Below are positions 7,801-11,316 of a stretch of DNA of 11,316 nucleotides, in pieces. The notes beneath the pieces were generated by a model. The model searched no databases, was not told the DNA's origin, and saw only the letters and a program-made list of their open reading frames with translations. This stretch comes from an uncultured Gammaproteobacteria bacterium (GTDB taxonomy: Bacteria; Pseudomonadota; Gammaproteobacteria; GCA-2729495): NCBI GenBank assembly GCA_947258805.1, contig CAMYJV010000090.1:1-11316 (forward strand), in the 5' to 3' direction. Both the position numbers and the translations under genes were made by a program. Within the stretch, counting starts at the first letter, position 1, and each line of letters opens with the position of its first letter.

Positions 7801-8781
7801 CCCGAAGAAAACGATGTAGGCGTCACCGCCGGCAGTGGGCTGCAACAGCACGTCGTCAAAACGGTCGTTGTTGAAATTGCCTACGTGCAATGTGTATTGG
7901 TCCGGTGACCAGTCAGGCACCAGGAAATTACGGCGAGCCCACGTCATCCAGGGCTCTGGCTCAATGCCATCGGCCGGCACGAACCCGCCGTGTACCTGCC
8001 CGGCCAGGATGCCAAACTGGCCCGGGGCATAGGGATCGCCCGGCGCGGTGCGCCCTTGTATCAGCAGGTCATCGATGCCATCGCCGGTGAAGTCCCCGGC
8101 GTGCACGACCGCATCGGCAAGGGCCCAGTCGAAACCCGCCCAGCGGCTGGGCCAGGATTGGGCCGGCTGGCCCGGGTCATCGAAACCGGTCAGCGTGGTC
8201 GAAAACACCACGTGATTCTGATCGGCTGGACTGACCGCCTGCAGGAAGATGTCGTGATAATTGTCCCGATCCAGGTGCGCGGCCAATGCCCGGTGGCGAT
8301 TTGCAGACCAGTCAACGCCCAGCTGGGGATCCACGAACTGTTGCTGAATCCTGGCTAGCGTCACGGCCATGTGATCGGTGAACAGCAGAAAGTGCGCTCC
8401 GCCATCCCGCGACTGCAGAAATACGTCGTCCGGATATATGCAGCTCTGGCCCATATGCCCGGCCGTACACTTGCCTGCACTGAAGCTACCGATAACGGGT
8501 GCAGACCGATTGCCGGACCAGTCGATACCCAGGTGATCCGAACGCCAGACCTGCTGGACGCGATTCGGCTGGCCCTCGGCGTCTGCCAGCACGATGCCGC
8601 TCTTGCGCCACGGATCACGGGCGATAACCAGGAGATCGTCGCGACGATCACCATTGAAATCACCAACGGCCAACTCGTGAGTCTCGGAACTCCAGTTCAT
8701 GGCATGGAGCACCGGCACCGGCAGAACCGATGCCAATACGGCCGACAGAACGAGGAACCGGGAATAACGCGCACGAGACAT
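967..8781 (-). CDS. Giant secreted SpvB/FG-GAP/TcdB-like/Rhs repeat protein with C-terminal toxin-like tip
   Basis: A 2604-residue exported polymorphic-toxin-type protein. The start is ATG 8781, because AAGGAGG lies 6 nt upstream; the upstream in-frame ATG at 8802 would place this ribosome binding site inside the gene. Order (approximate residues): Sec signal peptide 1-27 (cleavage after VLHA); six W-S/FG-GAP repeats 30-370, with calcium-type loops such as DFNGDRRDD; SpvB domain from about 418 (LPPGVRGMQPKLRLEYDSS); second FG-GAP/VCBS array about 727-1115 (DVNGDGLDDL, DANGDGLTDL); TcdB-like middle about 1127-1256; YD/Rhs repeats about 1454-2264 (YDSLGRL, YDAAGNLL); Rhs-associated end motif (GRFLSPDP, LNRYAYALNRP, VDPNGL) to 2307; tip 2308-2604. 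SpvB-VCBS-TcdB-mid is the TcB layout and Rhs core plus tip the TcC layout, so the chain resembles a fused TcB-TcC cocoon that encloses a toxin. With a Sec signal and no VgrG or PAAR domain, type VI delivery is unlikely. Target and delivery route are unknown. Confidence 0.93.
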   Translation of the reverse strand: MSRARYSRFLVLSAVLASVLPVPVLHAMNWSSETHELAVGDFNGDRRDDLLVIARDPWRKSGIVLADAEGQPNRVQQVWRSDHLGIDWSGNRSAPVIGSFSAGKCTAGHMGQSCIYPDDVFLQSRDGGAHFLLFTDHMAVTLARIQQQFVDPQLGVDWSANRHRALAAHLDRDNYHDIFLQAVSPADQNHVVFSTTLTGFDDPGQPAQSWPSRWAGFDWALADAVVHAGDFTGDGIDDLLIQGRTAPGDPYAPGQFGILAGQVHGGFVPADGIEPEPWMTWARRNFLVPDWSPDQYTLHVGNFNNDRFDDVLLQPTAGGDAYIVFFGPKSSAAGWTVARLAAGEQGLSWSVDSAMVLTGDFNGDGRAQVYRVPPDGGGINQLITVLGVRADGDAELQVLSSPVPVLDPASNSQAPLPGTAVGVTPGQFAVNDLGVATYSIPLQLPPGVRGMQPKLRLEYDSSLGNGLLGIGWRLSGLPEIERCSAIADPQLDGFADGVDLDDNDRFCLDGQRLIAVGEAGEYRTEIESLQRVRAVGEAGSGPGSFLVEGRDGLTWTLGGAEGRVSAGEAGGNAMVYLVTRAEDRYGNAIDYDWDRDAETLAYRPRVFRWLDAYGQELGRLEFDYSARADSGGGWWAGRRLSHPWRMVALRSYARGADGSAADIPVRAYHLEYAYSSISNLSHLVKLTECELTSGACLGATRFGVETGERGFLAQGEVTGVSDQSLPGLQTMDVNNNGVADYVYLLSLNDGKQAWNVRADALNGPNMPRAALATDWDRHIAFPVGYRGIALDYNGDGHADLAQASNDRDDAGTVIQLLAGSVDGFEVRNSSLHSQDRGFWSSGVGADVNGDGLDDLVSAHGPWVEAFVSDGNDLGVRRVRGAVPGTLADRGASGPVGSVLRPLNFNGDGRTDLLTMVADCERAPYVGYVCQEYQWVVYAWLDDATDSLDIVFRFPAGDYIQAPQLLDANGDGLTDLLFHHGQSQRWELHVSDGREFRLAWSGATPALPQISDADYTLGQLNPAPRGWAGRPLVTAELNANVLSKARVIDYDHDGRDNLLLALPGQANLQVLLSETAGSFAAALVDTGVPAPAAGDLSRLRLLDTGGDGVTDLLWPAPGGSYVLYHGRGPHRGLLTGIEDGTGNQTRIRYGLLTDPGVYLGADAFAQGEATVSFPYRHFKAPVFVVRESAVGDATDSGDSAVLTRYEYEGAKYHAQGRGLLGFSRVIARNENRGVVTENRFAQRFPFQGMLVESVVRLPDNAAGAEMTTVNLPIGTFSYPKVCDVDVTAPACQAFINPTGSDAGALPDAQVISRSSSILAEISTAGGQNGVSRLPFVRQISDLQYALSVADGVGPRLQKRIRTTYDSPQHPIDPWGNPSRILVETDDGAGGAVHRLTVDNTWENRIDAWCPGLLRRSVTTRSAAGLVSTVREETYGHDSRCALVQAVTQPAVPSARVTQTFVYDAVGNRIEDTVSATSTPPRSSRWTYGARYHGRFVTREANPAGHSIDIDWDARFGLRSSQTLPGTENKPSSAQVLLRYDDFGRLVSRRGPRPGMREERLLQWCASAGCEAPSAVTRVLSLRADGQEYVQELDALGRAVHAHRLAFGTGRVHIDRRFDALGREYATSRPYADGQVSRCYRYRQFDALNRVIFEQQPTNSADCNNTEPPGAAARPAAFGRQEIVTYDIAMPDGVAVQRERRFPGEPDTAPITTTSAYDVMDRTVRVTEAGTGVTATALYQWSAEGNLAEVSGPDGTVTTLNYDSLGRLISVRDPHLGQRAYIRNGLGEIAWEIDAEQQLSHYEYDELSRLVRRTQRYNYQDRSDPEQLVTEWQYDTAAGASVGRLANAVGPYPLGNGPDAAGPATGWQYDAFGQPDQEIHRLQDDGQAYLFWFTRAYDDQGRLAELTYPSAALDADDGSPGNERYSVRYAYDGRGHLKQVDDSDGLIHWRSLAADVNGAYSEFSLAGDTVTVRRERDLASGRLAGISARRSGTWLQRQFFQWSGNGDLDLLEDAVHGTEEQFDYDSLGRLAETQQERDADVIHQDAYQYDAAGNLLKAIRSGLNFSYDPQRPQAIVQVQDEGLGVQRDYAYDGNGNVVARGGDTFEWTPSNQLAALRRGNRRTQIDYDHAGRISRQSRTEPGSSRRVLRAGPDFTVAFASGGVPVVRHRVRAAGELVAIVSQSATGQRDRAYLYRGALGSVVGLEDARGWQAIAYRAWGKPYDQQAAAAGDPAAVPAYLQDEEGRPGFTGHEHLAASGLVHLGGRVLDAVTGRFLSPDPVTQFPLSPQGLNRYAYALNRPATFVDPNGLSIGDWFRDFGERLFFGAPTFVVGGGIGGLLGWGTWESGTLSLSLSVSGYRSQAGQGRSPVTTSVGPGYAAATGLDRPRGLAVSLAGAESVERESTASLINLRVQFGLRGVHHAAGATQSGRDGAGPVPDPVGEVANRVGDMVQPAADQGRIRQPGQIYLVGHPVRDIGPLHTAIEYRDEYGVFWISAGPEGWSVEGFQVLAGGVGSYVNGIRPTDVPANNAVLAEVQPPPGITAQEYFQNLRSGASAYCNCADYDLFPDFADGYNSNSYTIGLIRATGGSTYYDTTGLVGGSNGPCC
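7671..8694 (-). repeat. Six-copy W-S/FG-GAP repeat coding region (N-terminal beta-propeller)
   Basis: At protein level, a unit with a central Trp (usually followed by Ser), about 10-13 residues, then a GDF-type calcium loop and a hydrophobic strand recurs six times. The Trp residues are 30, 88, 158, 219, 291 and 349, spaced 58-72 residues. Loop examples are GDFNGDRRDD, GDFTGDGIDD, GNFNNDRFDD and GDFNGDGRAQ. In the second copy the calcium loop is replaced by a Cys105-Cys114 loop. The pattern fits a six- or seven-bladed propeller placed before the SpvB domain. Confidence 0.75.
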
Positions 8782-8978
8782 GACCAACCTCCTTGTTTGC
8801 ATGGCCCGGGCACAGGTCAGCGAAGAGGTTGTTCAAGCTAAAGCGCAGTCGGCGGCATGGCCCGTCGGAAAACGGGCGGATCAGCCCCAGAATTTGCTCA
8901 GGGCATCAAAACAACGCGAAGGGAGGAGTTACCGAAAGCGCAGCTGGCGCCTCGCTGGTGCAGATTGATCACCGGGGT
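8782..8978 (-). other. Long 5' leader of the rhs gene
   Basis: If the promoter at 8985-9012 is used, about 195 nt of transcript precede the rhs start codon. The leader holds a small hairpin (GCCCGT 8860-8865 with ACGGGC 8872-8877, loop of six) without a T-tract, and ends in the AAGGAGG ribosome binding site at 8788-8794. I recognise no known riboswitch and no convincing small gene in it. Confidence 0.35.
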
Positions 8979-8984
8979 CGGCGA

Positions 8985-9012
8985 GCTATAGACATGTTGA
9001 CTGGCAAGTCAA
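8985..9012 (-). promoter_or_regulatory. Predicted rhs promoter with overlapping inverted repeat
   Basis: On the minus strand TTGACT (9007-9012, five of six matches to the -35 consensus) and TATAGC (8985-8990, four of six) are separated by 16 nt. The -35 box is one arm of a perfect inverted repeat, TTGACT-GGCA-AGTCAA (8997-9012), a possible operator. It faces away from the brnTA promoter, whose -35 box begins 17 nt further right. Confidence 0.5.
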
Positions 9013-9028
9013 AAGGCCCGCCATTGGC

Positions 9029-9056
9029 TTGACAGTCGTGCACATTTGTGTACATT
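9029..9056 (+). promoter_or_regulatory. Predicted brnTA promoter
   Basis: A perfect -35 box TTGACA (9029-9034) is followed after 16 nt by TACATT (9051-9056, four of six matches to TATAAT). Transcription would start near 9063, leaving a very short leader before the preferred brnT start at 9076. BrnA-type antitoxins repress their own promoter together with BrnT, so this is the expected target site. Confidence 0.6.
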
Positions 9057-9067
9057 TGTACATACAC
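9048..9067. repeat. Repeated TGTACA elements, likely brnTA operator
   Basis: Two copies of the palindrome TGTACA (9049-9054 and 9057-9062) lie 8 bp apart, and an outer TGTGTA...TACACA pair frames them at 9048-9067 approximately. They overlap the predicted -10 box and transcription start. Short spaced palindromes over a promoter are typical binding sites of ribbon-helix-helix antitoxins such as BrnA; binding here is inferred. Confidence 0.45.
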
Positions 9068-9075
9068 ACGCTCCA

Positions 9076-9348
9076 GTGGACTTCGAGTGGGATCCGGCTA
9101 AGGCACGTTCCAACCGCTTGAAGCATGCGGTGGATTTCGCTGAGGCTGCGGTAGCAATAGAGGATCCGCATTCTCGGCATATGTCTGACCCAGATGCGAA
9201 GGATGAAGCGCGTTTTGTAGCGCTGGGTATGGATGGCCTGGGACGAATTCTGCTGACGGCCTATACGCATCTAAACGATGCAGTCCGCATCATCTCCGCA
9301 CGCAAGGCGTCGAAACGCGAGCGGATGCAATACGAGGGCTTTCTATGA
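9076..9348 (+). CDS. brnT: BrnT family toxin (RelE-like ribonuclease)
   Basis: A 90-residue protein with the BrnT pattern: an N-terminal DFEWDPAKARSNRLKHAVDF, a central hydrophobic RILLTAYTH strand and a C-terminal RIISARKASKRERMQYE. Known BrnT toxins are RelE-like ribonucleases that halt translation and are neutralised by BrnA. I place the start at GTG 9076, which gives the usual short N-terminus directly before DFEWD. The longer reading from TTG 9046 would add ten residues but starts inside the predicted -10 box. No clear ribosome binding site precedes the GTG and the predicted leader is about 13 nt, so initiation may be nearly leaderless. The stop overlaps the brnA start by 4 nt. Base composition is lower in GC than the flanking genes, in keeping with a mobile accessory module. 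Confidence 0.9.
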   Translation: MDFEWDPAKARSNRLKHAVDFAEAAVAIEDPHSRHMSDPDAKDEARFVALGMDGLGRILLTAYTHLNDAVRIISARKASKRERMQYEGFL

Positions 9349-9599
9349 GAGACGAGTATGATTTTTCGAAATCTGGAGAGCGGCCGTCTACCTTTGTCTC
9401 GAAAGGTAAGACGCGAATCACGATTCGTCTCGACGATGAAATTGTCGCCTGGTTCAAGCAACAGGTTGAAGGAGCCGGTGGCGGAAACTATCAGACCTTG
9501 ATGAATTCGGCGCTCCGGCAGTTCATGAACGAAACCAAAGAGCCGATCGAGGTCGTTTTACGCCGTGTGCTTCGCGAAGAACTGCGTAACGCCAGTTAA
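9345..9599 (+). CDS. brnA: BrnA family antitoxin (ribbon-helix-helix, DUF4415-like)
   Basis: An 84-residue antitoxin. The N-terminal 20 residues are polar (MRDEYDFSKSGERPSTF) and are followed by TRITIRLDDEIVAWFKQ at 23-39, the strand and first helix of a ribbon-helix-helix DNA-binding fold. GGNYQTLMNSALRQFM at 46-61 supplies the second helix. The last part is a charged helix ending in RREELRN-like residues. In this family the protein binds and blocks BrnT, and the complex represses the operon. The ATG lies inside the ATGA overlap with the brnT stop and has its own ribosome binding site, GAGGG at 9334-9338 with 6 nt spacing, so the two are co-translated with toxin first. A 60-nt sample (9361-9420) is about 47% GC, against about 73% in 9721-9780 next door. 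Confidence 0.92.
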   Translation: MRDEYDFSKSGERPSTFVSKGKTRITIRLDDEIVAWFKQQVEGAGGGNYQTLMNSALRQFMNETKEPIEVVLRRVLREELRNAS

Positions 9600-9607
9600 A
9601 GACGCGA

Positions 9608-11095
9608 TCAAAGTCCCCCCAACGGAATCGCATTGCCGCGCACCGTCAACAACCCGTCGGCGTAGTTAAAGTCCGACTTCAGCACCTGCGCGCTGCGTTC
9701 GAGCATGCCCTGCAGCACCAGGCTCTCGATGGTCATTGCGGCCTGGGCCGCGGCGGCCTGGGCGATCTGGTCGGCCGTGAGCCGGGAGTCTGGCGGCAGG
9801 TTCTGCGCGAGCTGATCACGCAGTGCGCTGGCCACCAGCTGCGTGGCGATGGCCTCTGACATGGCGACCTCGCCCTTGCCCGACATTGCCGCGAAGGCCA
9901 GGGCAGGGTTCGCAGCCAGCTGCTCGAACTCGGTGTTTGTCAACGTATCGGCGTCGAATTCCATGCGCACATCGGCAGCAAAGGGCTGCCCGTTCCACTG
10001 CAAGGTGAACGGCGCCAGCTCCATGCTGGGCGAGCCGCGGAGCAGCTCCGTGAACAGCGGCGCCAGCTGTTGTAAGGCGGCCTCGTTGGCCTCCGGCGAC
10101 CATGTGCCCATGTCTTGCATTTGCTTCGCCAGCTGTTCGTAGGCCAGGGCATCCAAGTTGCTGAAACGCATGCCGAAGCGCAGGTCTGCCACCTCAGCGT
10201 CCTGTATGCCCGTCATGCTGTCGATTGAATACTCGGCCGCAAGCGCCAGCCGGTCGCCGGCGGCGTTCAGCTCGCTGGTCGCGTTCAGGCCGACATTCTT
10301 CACGACAAGATTCACCGGCCTTTCGCTGCCGGGGGACACAAAACCCATCTCGCGCAGGGTCACGGCAGAATTGCCCAGCCAGACATATTCGCTGAACAGC
10401 CAGATATCGACCTGTCCCTGCATGCCGCCCAGCCTGAACGCCTGGCCGGCCTCCCCGATCGCCAGGGATTCGCTGGCAAATGTCATTTGCAGCGAGCGCG
10501 CACCCGGCTCAAAGCTGCCGTCGAAGTTCAGGCCGGAGAACTCAAAGCGGTAGTCGCCGTCGGCTTCTGACATGGGTGGCGCGTTGCCGGTGAAATCAAC
10601 CTTACCGTCGAAGCCCACGAGCGCGTCGGACTGCAGCAGGTAAGGGACATCCATGCGTTGCTGAAAATCCCGCAGCTCGCCGCTGTCCGGAATCCAGGTG
10701 GTGCGCACGAACGCAAGCGCCATCTCCGGGCCTGCATTCACAGTCACCGGGCCGTGCTGCACGTCGAAATTGATGTTCAGCTGGCCACTCAGGAAGTCGA
10801 GCGTGGCTGCCGCCGCTGCCCGGCCCTCGGCACTACCCGGCTGATCGTCTGCCTGGTCCTGGGCAGACGCCCGCATGTTGGCCAGGTACTCGTCTGTCAG
10901 CGCGACGCTGAACGTGCCGGTGCTCTGGTACAGGCCCCGCTGATAATCCGTCAGCTCCATCGTCACCAGGGGGTTGGCGGGCGCATTGTCGAACTCCGCG
11001 CGGATCTGGCGCTCGTAGACCATGCCAAGCACCGGCGGCAATGCGGCCACGCCGACCACCAGGATCGCCAGCACCAGGACCAGTCGCTTACCCAC
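9608..11095 (-). CDS. YdgA-like DUF945 family protein
   Basis: A 495-residue protein similar in length to Escherichia coli YdgA (about 500 residues). Residues 4-26 form a single N-terminal membrane anchor or uncleaved signal (RLVLVLAILVVGVAALPPVLG). It is followed by YERQIRAEF and the family hallmark YQRGLYQSTGTF at about 51-62. The rest is a long, beta-rich periplasmic region with an Ala/Gln-rich helix near the C-terminus (QIAQAAAAQAAM). The family is present across gammaproteobacteria; its biochemical role is unknown, with an inner-membrane-anchored periplasmic location expected. The start is GTG 11095, preceded by GGGGA about 8 nt upstream. An overlapping ATG at 11102 (ATG AAC CGT GGG TAA) is out of frame and ends at once. 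The gene converges on brnA with an 8-bp gap and no visible terminator between them. Confidence 0.85.
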   Translation of the reverse strand: MGKRLVLVLAILVVGVAALPPVLGMVYERQIRAEFDNAPANPLVTMELTDYQRGLYQSTGTFSVALTDEYLANMRASAQDQADDQPGSAEGRAAAAATLDFLSGQLNINFDVQHGPVTVNAGPEMALAFVRTTWIPDSGELRDFQQRMDVPYLLQSDALVGFDGKVDFTGNAPPMSEADGDYRFEFSGLNFDGSFEPGARSLQMTFASESLAIGEAGQAFRLGGMQGQVDIWLFSEYVWLGNSAVTLREMGFVSPGSERPVNLVVKNVGLNATSELNAAGDRLALAAEYSIDSMTGIQDAEVADLRFGMRFSNLDALAYEQLAKQMQDMGTWSPEANEAALQQLAPLFTELLRGSPSMELAPFTLQWNGQPFAADVRMEFDADTLTNTEFEQLAANPALAFAAMSGKGEVAMSEAIATQLVASALRDQLAQNLPPDSRLTADQIAQAAAAQAAMTIESLVLQGMLERSAQVLKSDFNYADGLLTVRGNAIPLGGL

Positions 11096-11156
11096 GGTTC
11101 ATTCCCCGTTCCCAAACCCGCATGGCCCGCCCAACCCGGCCGGCAGGCATCGAGTG

Positions 11157-11162
11157 ACTATA
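11157..11162 (-). promoter_or_regulatory. Possible -10 box upstream of the DUF945 gene
   Basis: TATAGT on the minus strand matches five of six positions of the -10 consensus, about 60 nt before the GTG start. No good -35 box lies at the right distance. The rest of 11096-11316 shows no gene I can support. Confidence 0.2.
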
Positions 11163-11316
11163 CCGGGCACCAGGTGGCGATGAATCGACTGACTCTCGTT
11201 TCGGCCGGGCCACCGTGGCGGACCCTGATACTCCTGCTGCCAAAGGTCTCAACTCCGGCCGGTGCCAACACAGAACCGAATCTGCGGACCTGCGCAAGAA
11301 ATGGTTGACGAATCCT

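Noticed and set aside
8782..8802. Upstream ATG at 8802 as rhs start
   Set aside because: The strong AAGGAGG site lies between this ATG and the one at 8781, at the right distance for 8781 only, and the shorter form has a standard signal peptide.
8860..8877. Hairpin in the rhs leader as a terminator
   Set aside because: The stem is only 6 bp and no T-tract follows on either strand.
8986..9270. Minus-strand frame opposite brnT
   Set aside because: It is antisense to a clear BrnT coding sequence and covers both predicted promoters.
11088..11297. Minus-strand frame of 69 codons upstream of the DUF945 gene
   Set aside because: It overlaps the DUF945 start in another frame, has no recognisable domain, and is best explained as a chance frame in GC-rich upstream DNA.

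Overview
The window looks like a chromosomal segment of a high-GC gammaproteobacterium. That assignment is inferred from a YdgA-type DUF945 protein, a secreted DUF1194-type protein and the base composition; there is no rRNA or other marker to fix the taxon. No tRNA, rRNA, CRISPR array, transposase or integrase is visible.

From left to right: (1) the first 89 codons of a secreted DUF1194/VWA-like protein on the minus strand, running off the left edge; (2) an intergenic stretch with a strong minus-strand intrinsic terminator and, upstream of it, a possible minus-strand promoter; (3) a minus-strand two-gene unit made of a 2604-residue Sec-exported Rhs/YD-repeat protein and a small lipoprotein that overlaps its 3' end. 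The giant has, in order, a signal peptide, six W-S/FG-GAP repeats, an SpvB domain, a second FG-GAP/VCBS array, a TcdB-like middle region, an Rhs core ending in DPNGL, and a 297-residue tip. This layout resembles a TcB and a TcC toxin-complex subunit fused in one chain; (4) a divergent control region with back-to-back promoters; (5) a BrnT/BrnA toxin-antitoxin pair on the plus strand, lower in GC than its surroundings; (6) a convergent DUF945 (YdgA-like) gene on the minus strand, with its upstream region at the right edge.

The most notable unit is the giant Rhs gene with its overlapping lipoprotein. The tip after DPNGL carries a His (PLHTAIEY) followed about 95 residues later by an NSNSYT motif. 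This spacing suggests a circularly permuted papain/LRAT-like fold with Ser in the nucleophile position. The lipoprotein overlaps the toxin stop codon and is predicted to face the periplasm, so it is a candidate immunity protein. The brnTA and rhs promoters lie within about 20 bp of each other and each overlaps short inverted or repeated elements, so the toxin-antitoxin regulator could influence both units. These functional links are inferences from sequence layout only.
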